Position numbers and translations under genes: made by a program. The notes under the pieces are model-generated. The model made no database searches. It had not been told where the DNA came from and saw nothing but the letters and a program-made list of their open reading frames with translations. From Alteromonas hispanica (GTDB taxonomy: Bacteria; Pseudomonadota; Gammaproteobacteria; Enterobacterales; Alteromonadaceae), in assembly GCF_010500915.1 (NCBI RefSeq), contig NZ_JAAAWP010000008.1, positions 124,001 through 188,000 on the forward strand: 64,000 bases of DNA, in the 5' to 3' direction. Each line of letters begins with the position of its first letter. Positions within the stretch are counted from its first letter, which is position 1. Positions 8,864 to 17,762 of this stretch are shown in pieces.

Positions 8864-9939
8864 TAAGCAATTATTTTGTTTTCATAGTCTGAATCGGCTG
8901 CTAACACGTCGTTATTTGCCTTTTGCAAATGCGCTGGTGTAAATTCATTGCTGTCCATATTACGCTGTTTCATTAAGCGTTTTACTGTATCTGCGCAATA
9001 TGCTTTTCTACAGCATTGTGATAGCAGCATATCGTGGCGCTGCACGCGTTCTCGTATAAACTTCACAACCAGCCCCCTTAACCACTGCAGACCCGCGTCT
9101 TGATCTTGGCGTTTATGCCACATCACTGAAAGCGGAGAGCTCACTATATCCACAGGGGTTTCGAATACCGCTAACTCACCAGAAAATATTTCTTTTTCTA
9201 AAACTAACGAAGGTGCTACGCAAATAAGATTGCTTTCTTTTAGAAGTGGCGTTGCGTTATAGAACTGGTTTACCGACATGGCAACTCGTCTTTTAAGTCC
9301 TAAATTTGCCAGCACTTGGTCTGTTGGGCCAGTTACATCGCCGGTTACCGACACCAGTAAATGATCGGCTGCGACAAAATCATCAAGGGTTAGCTGTGAG
9401 CTGGCAAGGGGGTGATCCGGGCGCATAACTACTACCCAACTCGGATCTAGCACATGTTCCGCTCGTATCACCGAATCGGGCTCTTGATGCTTTGAAAACG
9501 TTAACTCAGCTTCTGCGTCTTTTAATATTTTGTCTGTTTCCATGTCGTAATTTGGAATAGCGTGAATATTAATTCCCGGCGCTTCGTTCTCAATAACTTT
9601 GCGCAATGGTCCCCACACCATAGACACAATGCTGTCAGTTGCAGCAATACGAAAGGTACGTTTAGCAGTGGCGGGGTCGAAATCAGTTGGGTTAACTGCC
9701 ACTTCAAGTTCACCTAGCGGCCCCTGAATTTGACTCCATAAGTTTTTGGCATAAGAAGTGGGCTGTATACCTCTTCCGTCTTTAACAAACAGTTCGTCGT
9801 TCCATGCGGTACGCATTCTCGATAATGCGTTTGATACTGCAGGCTGCGTCATTGATAGTCTGTCAGCCGCACGAGTGATTGCTCCCTCAGTCATGATGGC
9901 ATCAAAAATCATTAACAAGTTTAAATCATGCGGTCGCAT
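8863..9939 (-). CDS. LysR-family regulator, probable regulator of the adjacent RND pump
   Basis: The N-terminal helix-turn-helix (residues about 4-62; ITRAADRLSMTQPAVSNALSR) is followed by a LysR substrate-binding domain (about 88-300). At 358 residues it exceeds the usual 300 or so. The extra C-terminal tail (about 305-358) contains CCRKAYC and is not expected in the family. It is divergent from the RND operon, with a 25-bp palindrome between them that contains a T-N11-A motif, so it probably controls the pump and itself, in the manner of MexT with MexEF. The effector is unknown. Regulation of the pump is inferred from arrangement only. Confidence 0.85.
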   Translation of the reverse strand: MRPHDLNLLMIFDAIMTEGAITRAADRLSMTQPAVSNALSRMRTAWNDELFVKDGRGIQPTSYAKNLWSQIQGPLGELEVAVNPTDFDPATAKRTFRIAATDSIVSMVWGPLRKVIENEAPGINIHAIPNYDMETDKILKDAEAELTFSKHQEPDSVIRAEHVLDPSWVVVMRPDHPLASSQLTLDDFVAADHLLVSVTGDVTGPTDQVLANLGLKRRVAMSVNQFYNATPLLKESNLICVAPSLVLEKEIFSGELAVFETPVDIVSSPLSVMWHKRQDQDAGLQWLRGLVVKFIRERVQRHDMLLSQCCRKAYCADTVKRLMKQRNMDSNEFTPAHLQKANNDVLAADSDYENKIIA

Positions 9940-9994
9940 AGCCGTCTCCGAGAAGCGTGTTCATAGTTTTTAACACTGTGTTTACGTACTGCTA

Positions 9995-10019
9995 AACACA
10001 TCATATTGCATGATGTGTT
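9995..10019. promoter_or_regulatory. LysR-type palindromic operator between regulator and RND operon
   Basis: AACACATCAT (9995-10004) and ATGATGTGTT (10010-10019) form a perfect 10-bp inverted repeat with a 5-bp centre. It contains the T-N11-A LysR box at 10001-10013. It lies 56 bp upstream of the LysR start and 91 bp before the RND adaptor start. A possible -10 for the efflux operon is CATAAT at 10060. Confidence 0.72.
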
Positions 10020-10109
10020 GCATATAAAAAGATAATTATTTTTATTGATTAGACTTTAGCATAATGCGCGCCATTGATCCTATAGCAAATTTCAGAAGAG
10101 TATCTTGCA

Positions 10110-11366
10110 ATGAAAAGTTTACCTCGTTTAATGGCAATCGTAGGTCTCACTGCACTCATCGCTGCCTGTGGTGATAAGCAGGAGCCCGATCAGATGATGC
10201 AAGCTAATAGTGGCGTTCCCGTTGATGTAGCTACTGTGCTGTCGCAACGTTTAACTGAATGGGACAACTTTACGGGCCGTTTAGAGTCTCCTCAAATTGT
10301 CGCCCTTCGCCCTCGAGTTTCAGGCTACATAGACTTTGTAGCATTTGAAGAGGGTGAGTATGTTGAGCAGGGACAAACCTTGTTTCTTATCGATAATCGC
10401 ATGTTTAAAGCAGAAGTTACTCGTTTAACCGCTCAGCTTGAAGAAGCGAAAAGCCGATTATCATTGGCTAAGCAAAACTACGATCGCGCGTTTAAACTTC
10501 GTGAGACACAAGCCGTGTCAGAAGAAGTACTCGATGCTCGTTTAGCGGAAAAGAACCAAGCGCTAGCAAGCTTAAATCAAACGAAAGCTTCGCTTGATGT
10601 GGCAAGGTTAAATCGAGGGTTTGCACGTGTAGAGGCTCCAATATCCGGTCGTGTTTCACGGGCAAACATCACGGAAGGAAATTTTGTCACCGCAGGGCAA
10701 ACCACGCTCACACGTATTGTATCTACTGAGCAACTGTATGCTTATTTCGATATCGATGAGCAAACATATCTCAACTACCTTTCAGACAATACGCAAACTG
10801 CCACTGCGGTTAGCGAGCAGCCAGTGGCCATGCGTCTTGCAAACGAAGATGATTACATGCACTGGGGAAAAATTGACTTTATTGACAATCAAGTCAATGC
10901 GAATACCGGTACTTTGAGAGTTCGCGCGGTTTTTGACAATGAAGAAGGACGTTTAATTCCGGGTCTCTTTGCGCACCTCAAGCTTGCCGGCGATACCCGT
11001 GATGAAGGTATTCTTATTAAAGAAAAGGCCATAGGCACAGATCTTAACAACAAATACGTTCTCACTGTTAATGACGACAATAAAGCCCAGTATCGCCCAG
11101 TGACGCTAGGCGACAAAGTGGGTAGCTTGCGTATTATCAAGCAAGGATTGTCTGCAAATGACACCATTATTGTCGATGGCCTTCAGCGCGTTCGACCTGG
11201 TGTATCAGTGCAAAAAAATGAAGTGCCCATGGGTGATGAAGAAGCTTTGGCGAACTTACAGAACTGGCAGTCAAAAGTTGACGGCGTGACTAACATGGCG
11301 CAGCTAGAAAGCGTACTCTCTGGCGGTTCGTTTACCTCAGGTGCAGCTACAGCAGGCCTTAAGTAA
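10110..11366 (+). CDS. RND efflux periplasmic adaptor lipoprotein (MexE-like)
   Basis: The N-terminal signal ends in the lipobox LIAAC (Cys at residue 20), so the 418-residue product should be a lipoprotein anchored in the inner membrane. The order beta-barrel/lipoyl half (residues about 45-85, RPRVSGYIDFVAFEEGEYVEQGQTL), alpha-helical hairpin (about 95-165), second lipoyl half (APISGRVSR) and membrane-proximal domain is that of HlyD/MFP adaptors. It would bridge the transporter encoded next to an outer-membrane channel. No channel gene is present here, so a TolC-like protein must be encoded elsewhere. The stop codon overlaps the start of the transporter gene by one base (TAATG). Confidence 0.93.
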   Translation: MKSLPRLMAIVGLTALIAACGDKQEPDQMMQANSGVPVDVATVLSQRLTEWDNFTGRLESPQIVALRPRVSGYIDFVAFEEGEYVEQGQTLFLIDNRMFKAEVTRLTAQLEEAKSRLSLAKQNYDRAFKLRETQAVSEEVLDARLAEKNQALASLNQTKASLDVARLNRGFARVEAPISGRVSRANITEGNFVTAGQTTLTRIVSTEQLYAYFDIDEQTYLNYLSDNTQTATAVSEQPVAMRLANEDDYMHWGKIDFIDNQVNANTGTLRVRAVFDNEEGRLIPGLFAHLKLAGDTRDEGILIKEKAIGTDLNNKYVLTVNDDNKAQYRPVTLGDKVGSLRIIKQGLSANDTIIVDGLQRVRPGVSVQKNEVPMGDEEALANLQNWQSKVDGVTNMAQLESVLSGGSFTSGAATAGLK

Positions 11367-14300
11367 TGAATGTGTCGCAATTTTTTATAAGCCGGCCTAT
11401 TTTTGCTGGCGTTCTTTCAGTACTTATTTTCATTGGCGGTGCCATTGCTGTTTGGCAATTGCCTATCACAGAATACCCTGAAGTGGTTCCGCCAACCGTG
11501 GTGGTTACAGCGAATTATCCTGGCGCTAATCCTGAGGTTATTGCCGAAACCGTTGCTACGCCGTTAGAGCAGGAAATCAACGGCGTTGAAAACATGCTCT
11601 ACATGTCTTCGCAAGCTACCAGCGACGGCCGTATGACGTTGACCGTTACCTTTGCGATTGGCACCGATCCCGATGACGCCACCACATTGGTACAAAACCG
11701 GGTTAACCGCGCAACGCCTCGCTTACCTCAGGAAGTGCAGCGTTTGGGTGTGGTTACCGAAAAGTCATCACCCAACTTAACCATGGTGGTGCACTTAACC
11801 TCCCCAGACAACCGCTATGACATGCTATATCTATCAAATTACGCAGACCAAAATGTCAAAGACGAGCTGGCGCGTATCGACGGCGTTGGTCAAGTAAGGC
11901 TATTTGGTGCTGGTGAATTTAGCATGCGAGTGTGGTTAAACCCTAGCAAACTTGCTGCATTGCAGTTAAACCCCGGCGACGTGGTAGCTGCCATTGCAGA
12001 TCAAAATCAACAGGCTGCGGCGGGTAGTTTAGGAGCGCAACCTACAGGTTCAAGCGAGTTTCAGCTTTTAATAAACGTACGTGGGCGCTTAAAAAATGAA
12101 TCTGAATTTGAAAATATTATTGTCAAAACGGGCGATGATGGTGAAATTACTCGCCTGAAAGATATTGCTCGAATTGAGCTTGGTGCTGACAACTACGCCT
12201 TGCGCTCGTTATTAAATAATAAACCGGCAGCTGCTATTCCTATTTTTCAAGCGCCCGGCTCTAATGCGATTCAAATATCTGATGATGTAAGAAACCGCAT
12301 GGCCGAGTTGTCGAAGCTATTTCCACAGGGGTTAGAGTACGACATTGTTTACGACCCAACGGTTTTTGTAAGAGGTTCTATTGAAGCTGTAGTGGATACG
12401 CTTTTTGAAGCCGTGCTGTTGGTTGTAGTGGTAGTGGTGCTGTTTTTGCAAACATGGCGCGCTTCTATTATTCCTTTGGTGGCGGTTCCTATTTCGCTAG
12501 TCGGTACCTTTGCATTTATGCAGCTTATGGGTTTCTCGTTGAATGCGCTGTCTCTGTTTGGTTTAGTACTCGCAATAGGTATTGTTGTCGACGATGCCAT
12601 TGTTGTTGTCGAAAACGTAGAGCGTAATATCGCAGAGGGCAAAACTCCTTTCGATGCCACTGTACAAGCCATGAAAGAGGTAACCGGGCCCATCATCGCT
12701 ACTACACTGGTATTGGCGGCGGTTTTTGTGCCAACTGCCTTTATGAGCGGCTTAACCGGTCAGTTCTATAAGCAGTTTGCGTTAACAATAACTATTTCAA
12801 CTGTAATTTCGGCTATTAATTCACTTACGCTAAGCCCTGCTTTATCTGCGCTTTTACTTAGACCTCATGGTAAAGCAAATGATTGGCTTACCCGTGGCAT
12901 GGACAAAGTGTTTGGCAGATGGGTATTTGCGCCATTTAACCGTCTGTTCGAGCGCAGTGCCAAAGGGTATACCAATGCCGTAGGTGGTTTGATTCGTAAA
13001 AGCGGTATCGTTCTGGTGCTTTATGCTGGGCTAATTGCGCTTACCTACAATCAGTTTTCAACAACGCCAACAGGTTACGTGCCTCCTCAGGATAAACAGT
13101 ACTTGGTTGCGTTTGCACAGTTGCCAAACGCTGCAAGCCTAGACAGAACTGAAGAAGTGGTTCGTGAAATGTCGCGCATTGCCATGGAACACCCTGGTGT
13201 ATCCGATGCTGTTGCGTTCCCTGGCCTTAATATAAACGGATTTACCAACAGCCCTAGCTCAGGCATTTTATTTACGCCGCTTAAACCCTTCGACGAGCGT
13301 CAGTCTCCCGAGCTATCGGCAGGTGCTATTGCCGCCAAACTGAATCAGCAGTTTGCGTCAATAAAAGGGGCTTATGTCGCTATTTTTCCACCACCTCCGG
13401 TGATGGGTTTGGGCACAATTGGTGGCTTTAGGCTGCAAGTAGAAGACAGAGGAAATCTAGGTTTTGAAACGCTTGAGCGAGTAACGCAAGAAGTAATAGG
13501 AAAAGCATGGCAGCACCCAGCGCTTACCGATGCCTTTACTAGCTTTACCGTTGCAGTGCCTCAGCTAGATGTTGATGTAGATCGTGAAAAAGCGGTTAGC
13601 CAGGGCGTAAATATTGATACCTTATTTACCTCCATGCAGGCGTATTTAGGCTCTTTGTATGTCAACGATATCAACCTGTTTGGTCGAACTTATCAAGTTA
13701 ACGTGCAAGCCGACGCCCAGTATCGTCAAGACATAGAGGACATAACTCAGTTTAAAATACGCAATGCCCAGGGAGAGATGATTCCTCTAGGCTCGTTTTT
13801 AGATATTGAGCACAGTGCAGGGCCAGATCGCGTTATGCATTACAACGGGTATATCACGGCGGAAATTAATGGCGCTCCCGCACCTGGATATTCATCAGAT
13901 CAAGCTAAAGCGGCTATTGAAGAAATATTGGTAGAAACACTGCCTAGGGGGATGACCTACGAATGGACAGAGCTGACCTATCAGCAAATACTTGCTGGAA
14001 ACGCATCGGCATATATATTCCCACTGGTTGTGCTGTTGGTGTTCTTAGTATTGGCGGCTCAATATGAAAGCTTACGTTTACCGTTAGCCATTATCCTTAT
14101 CGTGCCAATGACTCTGCTCAGTGCCTTAATCGGCGTGCAGATTTATGGTGGAGACAACAACATCTTTACCCAAATTGGTTTGATTGTGCTGGTGGGGTTA
14201 GCAACGAAAAACGCCATTCTTATTGTGGAGTTTGCTAAAGAGTTGCAAGACAGCGGCATGGATGCGCTCGCGGCCATAAAAGAAGCAAGTCGATTGCGTC

Positions 14301-14503
14301 TTCGCCCCATTCTGATGACATCAATCGCTTTCATCATGGGAGTGTTGCCTATGGTGTTGTCCACAGGGGCGGGTGCCGAAATGCGTCAGGCCATGGGCGT
14401 GGCGGTATTTTCCGGCATGATAGGCGTCACCTTTTTTGGGCTTATTCTTACTCCCATATTTTATTATCTATTGAAACGTAATGAAAAGGCCAGCACTCAC
14501 TAG
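11366..14503 (+). CDS. RND multidrug efflux transporter (HAE1 family, MexF/AcrB-like)
   Basis: This 1045-residue inner-membrane proton/drug antiporter has the expected twofold layout: a TM helix at residues 10-28 (FFISRPIFAGVLSVLIFIGG), a large periplasmic loop, a TM2-6 block around 335-500, a second periplasmic loop and a terminal TM block (870-1035). TM4 carries the proton-relay pair in GIVVDDAIVVVENVER. The length is typical. Substrates cannot be read from sequence. It is translationally coupled to the adaptor gene (TAATG) and followed by a strong terminator. Confidence 0.95.
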   Translation: MNVSQFFISRPIFAGVLSVLIFIGGAIAVWQLPITEYPEVVPPTVVVTANYPGANPEVIAETVATPLEQEINGVENMLYMSSQATSDGRMTLTVTFAIGTDPDDATTLVQNRVNRATPRLPQEVQRLGVVTEKSSPNLTMVVHLTSPDNRYDMLYLSNYADQNVKDELARIDGVGQVRLFGAGEFSMRVWLNPSKLAALQLNPGDVVAAIADQNQQAAAGSLGAQPTGSSEFQLLINVRGRLKNESEFENIIVKTGDDGEITRLKDIARIELGADNYALRSLLNNKPAAAIPIFQAPGSNAIQISDDVRNRMAELSKLFPQGLEYDIVYDPTVFVRGSIEAVVDTLFEAVLLVVVVVVLFLQTWRASIIPLVAVPISLVGTFAFMQLMGFSLNALSLFGLVLAIGIVVDDAIVVVENVERNIAEGKTPFDATVQAMKEVTGPIIATTLVLAAVFVPTAFMSGLTGQFYKQFALTITISTVISAINSLTLSPALSALLLRPHGKANDWLTRGMDKVFGRWVFAPFNRLFERSAKGYTNAVGGLIRKSGIVLVLYAGLIALTYNQFSTTPTGYVPPQDKQYLVAFAQLPNAASLDRTEEVVREMSRIAMEHPGVSDAVAFPGLNINGFTNSPSSGILFTPLKPFDERQSPELSAGAIAAKLNQQFASIKGAYVAIFPPPPVMGLGTIGGFRLQVEDRGNLGFETLERVTQEVIGKAWQHPALTDAFTSFTVAVPQLDVDVDREKAVSQGVNIDTLFTSMQAYLGSLYVNDINLFGRTYQVNVQADAQYRQDIEDITQFKIRNAQGEMIPLGSFLDIEHSAGPDRVMHYNGYITAEINGAPAPGYSSDQAKAAIEEILVETLPRGMTYEWTELTYQQILAGNASAYIFPLVVLLVFLVLAAQYESLRLPLAIILIVPMTLLSALIGVQIYGGDNNIFTQIGLIVLVGLATKNAILIVEFAKELQDSGMDALAAIKEASRLRLRPILMTSIAFIMGVLPMVLSTGAGAEMRQAMGVAVFSGMIGVTFFGLILTPIFYYLLKRNEKASTH

Positions 14504-14577
14504 TATTTCTGGCTATCGTTTCTATCTATTCAGACTCTCCCGTCTACCCAAGCGTTGCTCTCTCAAGGAGCACTTTT

Positions 14578-14605
14578 AGGCCACTCAATTGAGTGGCCTT
14601 TTTTT
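14578..14605 (+). terminator. Rho-independent terminator of the RND operon
   Basis: The stem AGGCCACTC (14578-14586)/GAGTGGCCT (14591-14599) with an AATT loop is followed by seven further T residues. The plus-strand T tract indicates termination of the RND operon. The convergent gene ends three bases further on. Confidence 0.93.
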
Positions 14606-14607
14606 AG

Positions 14608-15192
14608 CTAACGGTTTTTCGCATCTTCAAATTTTGTCTTCGCCTCTACGTATTGAGTATAGCGCTTGGCAAGTTCAGGGTGTGAGTTGATAAGCTCAGC
14701 CATTTTAGTGGCCATTTCTTTTTTCTTTTTTGCGTAAGTTAAACGCAAGGCTGCTTTGTCTGGTGTTGCGTTTAAAATCGAGCTGGCGGAAAGCCTGCCA
14801 CTTCTTAAAGCGGCATCTTCTAGCTCTTTAGCATTCTCAATTCCAACATAACGGGGTATGCAGGCGCGGTATTTTACCTTTGACTGAAGGTGCCTTAAAC
14901 GCATTTCACAATCCATGCGAAATTGATTTTCATCCACAAGTTCGTTGTAAAGGTCAAAAAAATTATCTTCATGGCGATAGAAAGCTTTTCGCAGAAGGTT
15001 GGGGGGCTGCTTTCCTATTACATCAATTTTCTCTATTTCTTTAGCAGCCGTTATTTCTTTTTCTGCTTGCCGGCCCTCTTTTTGATAAGCCCCTGTCTGA
15101 AAAATAGAATCTGCCTGCACATGACAGGTCACCAATAAAAGCATCAAAGCAGTGGATTGGCCTTTTACAATAAACGTCTTATTCTTACTCAT
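14608..15192 (-). CDS. Secreted hypothetical protein, conserved-looking
   Basis: I do not recognise a named family. A signal peptide is clear (hydrophobic STALMLLLVTCHVQA, cleavage probably after VQA at about residue 27), so the mature protein of roughly 165 residues is periplasmic or exported. It is charged and mostly helical, with a central DNFFDLYNELVDENQFRMDC...CIPRY segment containing two cysteines that could form a disulphide, and a Lys/Glu-rich C-terminus of coiled-coil character. Two adjacent ATGs exist (15195 and 15192). The inner one is chosen because its AGGA site has a 7-nt spacing. It is convergent to the RND operon and probably monocistronic. Confidence 0.75.
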   Translation of the reverse strand: MSKNKTFIVKGQSTALMLLLVTCHVQADSIFQTGAYQKEGRQAEKEITAAKEIEKIDVIGKQPPNLLRKAFYRHEDNFFDLYNELVDENQFRMDCEMRLRHLQSKVKYRACIPRYVGIENAKELEDAALRSGRLSASSILNATPDKAALRLTYAKKKKEMATKMAELINSHPELAKRYTQYVEAKTKFEDAKNR

Positions 15193-15380
15193 CATTTCGT
15201 CCTTTTTATGAATTCATTACAATCATAGACGAGTGAAGGTAGAAATCAAAAAAAGGGGGGCACGCCCGAGTATTTACTATAATCTAAATTGTGCAAATGA
15301 CTGAGCACTAGTGATTAATGCGCAATAACAGTAATCTAACTCATACATACTGAATACAAAAAATCGGGGAGATCAATCAC

Positions 15381-16091
15381 ATGAAAGTAGGTGCGGCCAT
15401 TGTTATTGCACTGGGTATGATCCTGGCTGTCGTGTTTCTCGGCACAATCATATCTTCTTCGTTAAGTGATATGCAAACATGGAATCGCGTGGTAACGGTG
15501 AAAGGATTATCAGAAAGAGAATATGTTGCAGACCAGGTGATTTGGCCTATTCAGTTTGTCGACGCCGGAAATGATTTACCTGAGCTGTATAAGCGTATCG
15601 AAGAAAATAGCAAGAAGGTGAAATCCTTTTTAGAACAAGTCGGTATTGCTACAGACAGCATCACCATAGGTAAACCACAAATAACTGACAAGTTGGCGCA
15701 ACAATACGGCGGTGGACAGCAAGCACCGTTAAGGTACAGCAGCATACAAACCATCACCGTATTTTCGACACAAGTTGAGACGGTGCGAGGCGCAATGCAG
15801 AAGGTAGGCAATTTGATAAAGCAGGGCATCGTACTTTCTGAAAACCGCTACGACGTGCAGCCCGACTATGTATTTACTCGTTTAAACGACGTAAAACCCG
15901 CTATGATTGAAGAGGCAACGCTCAACGCACGGGAAGTGGCTGAGAAATTCGCCAAAGATTCTAATAGTACGTTAGGTAAAATCAAACGGGCAAATCAGGG
16001 TAGGTTTAGCATAAGTAGTCGCGACAGTTACCATCCGCACATAAAAAAGGTGCGCGTGGTATCCACCATAGACTATACGTTAATCGACTAA
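15381..16091 (+). CDS. SIMPL (DUF541) domain protein with N-terminal membrane anchor
   Basis: The 236-residue product has one N-terminal hydrophobic helix (residues 4-28) and then a SIMPL/DUF541 domain (about 40-235), recognised by the VTVKGLSEREYVADQVIWPI opening, the repeated LEQVGI-DSITIGKP pattern and the closing VVSTIDYTL strand. Family members are periplasmic or membrane-tethered proteins with poorly defined roles. GGGGAG-like SD (15366-15371) precedes the ATG. It stands alone between a minus-strand gene and a repeat-rich spacer. Confidence 0.85.
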   Translation: MKVGAAIVIALGMILAVVFLGTIISSSLSDMQTWNRVVTVKGLSEREYVADQVIWPIQFVDAGNDLPELYKRIEENSKKVKSFLEQVGIATDSITIGKPQITDKLAQQYGGGQQAPLRYSSIQTITVFSTQVETVRGAMQKVGNLIKQGIVLSENRYDVQPDYVFTRLNDVKPAMIEEATLNAREVAEKFAKDSNSTLGKIKRANQGRFSISSRDSYHPHIKKVRVVSTIDYTLID

Positions 16092-16129
16092 CGTGTTGAC
16101 TGTTTAAGCACTGAGAAAAGCTAGCTCGC

Positions 16130-16173
16130 CGTATTCTTATCGTGTTCTTGTCGTGCCCTTATTGTGTTCTTGT
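16130..16173 (+). repeat. Four 11-nt tandem repeats
   Basis: The units are CGTATTCTTAT (16130), CGTGTTCTTGT (16141), CGTGCCCTTAT (16152) and TGTGTTCTTGT (16163), exactly contiguous. They lie in the 393-bp gene-free spacer between the SIMPL and DUF1289 genes. Confidence 0.8.
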
Positions 16174-16291
16174 CAAATTAGGGCAACCTACAAAGTAGGG
16201 CTTATAACTGATAGGAGAATTGATGCTAATGTCTAGTAGCGATTCAAAGCAAGTTGGGGTTTAATTACGCTGTGCTTACTTAGATGTAAAG

Positions 16292-16315
16292 TTAGCTGAA
16301 TCATTAGCTGAAATA
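16292..16315 (+). repeat. Two 12-nt tandem repeats
   Basis: TTAGCTGAATCA (16292-16303) is followed directly by TTAGCTGAAATA (16304-16315), in the same spacer as the 11-nt array. Confidence 0.6.
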
Positions 16316-16403
16316 AAAGTAATAGGCCGTGCGTACCTGATTGTAAATAAAGCAAAATAGGGCTAAATATTGCCCTTGCAGTTTTCAATCAACAGCCAAA
16401 GTT

Positions 16404-16454
16404 CACTATAATGAACACCACTATGCTAAATTTCACTATGACTAATTTTACTAC
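16404..16454 (+). repeat. 15-nt tandem repeats upstream of the DUF1289 gene
   Basis: The units are CACTATAATGAACAC (16404), CACTATGCTAAATTT (16419), CACTATGACTAATTT (16434) and a partial TACTAC (16449). Unit 1 contains a TATAAT that could act as a -10 box for the downstream gene. Confidence 0.7.
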
Positions 16455-16484
16455 AGGCCGAATAGCGATATATTTTGAGCAGTG

Positions 16485-16781
16485 ATGTCAGAGCAAAAAG
16501 CACAATCTGAACAGTTAGAGTTCTTTGAGATCCCCAGCCCATGCATAGGTGTGTGTGAATCTGGGCCTCGTGGTTTTTGTAAAGGATGCTTACGCAGTAG
16601 AGACGAGCGTCTTTACTGGCTTCAAGTTAATGATACGACCAAACGTCAAATATTGGCAGCCTGTGCACGTCGCAAGCGCGCGATAATTGCTAGAGCACGA
16701 AAACAACAACAGGCAGAGAAAACACTCGATGCAAATAGCCAAATTGGTTTATTTGAAAGCGAAACCAGCAATGAAAAATAG
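16485..16781 (+). CDS. DUF1289 small cysteine-rich protein
   Basis: The product is 98 residues and contains the DUF1289 pattern PCIGVCE...GFCKGC.R..DER..W near residues 19-47, with four cysteines (CxxxC and CxxC type) that suggest metal binding. The C-terminal half is Arg/Lys/Gln-rich. The family role is unknown. A GTG three bases upstream could also start it; the ATG is preferred. It precedes an HDOD gene by 48 bp and may be cotranscribed with it. Confidence 0.85.
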   Translation: MSEQKAQSEQLEFFEIPSPCIGVCESGPRGFCKGCLRSRDERLYWLQVNDTTKRQILAACARRKRAIIARARKQQQAEKTLDANSQIGLFESETSNEK

Positions 16782-16829
16782 TCCCTGTCTACAAAATGTC
16801 TATCACTACTATCAATTGAGAATGTGTTA

Positions 16830-17654
16830 ATGTCGATACAGAAGTACGTAAAATTTGCCACTAAATCCTTTGCACTTCCAAATGTGTGCGTTAGGTTACG
16901 TGAATTACTCGACAACCCACGATCGACAGCTGAGGATATTGGCAACCTAATAAGTATAGATACTTCTTTAACGGCGAAGGTATTGCGCTTAGCGAATAGC
17001 TCGCTGTTTCGATTTCCCTCGCAAATAGAATCTGTGCCTAAGGCAATTAATGTTATAGGCGGAGAAGCTCTCTATAACCTTGTAGTATCGGAAACGGCAA
17101 GCACAGCATTTACTTGCTTTGACTCAGAATTAATCGATTTGAAAAAGCATTGGCATGGCTCTGTTTACTCGGGCATGTTAGCTAAGCACATCGCCCTAAG
17201 TGCAGGCGTTAAAGTGGCTGAGCGTTTCTTTGTTATGGGTATTTTACAAAACTTGAGCGAACTGGTGGTGGCAAAGCGCTCACCAGAGTTGTATCAAGAG
17301 TATATGAATAGCGATAAATCACAATTGCCTTTCGAGCATCAAAAACAGCTTTTCGGTTTTACGTTTGCTCATTGTAGCGGTATCATACTTGAAAATTGGA
17401 ACCTTCCTATTGGCTTGTTCTATCCCATTACCAACGTTAACGATGTATCAAGACAAGCATCAGACCGTGAAGTGGGTTTACTGGCACTGGCTAATCGCAT
17501 TGCGGTTAGTCAACTTGAGCAAGAAAACTACGCAAATATTGAACTTTTTACGCCAGAAATAGCCAATACGGTAACGGTTGATATGGAAATGGTGGGTAAC
17601 GCCACTGACTACGCTGAACGAGAAACAGTGAAGGTTGCCGCGCTAATCAAATGA
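16830..17654 (+). CDS. HDOD-domain protein
   Basis: The 274-residue product has an HDOD domain over most of its length (about 12-215), with the typical LSxDxxLTAKVLRLANSSLFRFP and KAINVIGGEALYNLV segments. HDOD proteins resemble HD phosphohydrolases but usually lack catalytic metal ligands and act in signalling. Here the GLLHDIG position reads MGILQNLSEL, so no HD pair is present and catalysis is unlikely. An in-frame GTG at 16824 would add two residues; the ATG is preferred. It follows the DUF1289 gene by 48 bp. Confidence 0.85.
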   Translation: MSIQKYVKFATKSFALPNVCVRLRELLDNPRSTAEDIGNLISIDTSLTAKVLRLANSSLFRFPSQIESVPKAINVIGGEALYNLVVSETASTAFTCFDSELIDLKKHWHGSVYSGMLAKHIALSAGVKVAERFFVMGILQNLSELVVAKRSPELYQEYMNSDKSQLPFEHQKQLFGFTFAHCSGIILENWNLPIGLFYPITNVNDVSRQASDREVGLLALANRIAVSQLEQENYANIELFTPEIANTVTVDMEMVGNATDYAERETVKVAALIK

Positions 17655-17762
17655 GCCTCTGCGTTTTACGCGGTATTTTAAGGCTCGGTTAAAGAATGGA
17701 TGCTAGCAAGCGCCAAGATAGGGCGTGAATAATAAATATAAAAGCCCAACGTAAACCGAATT

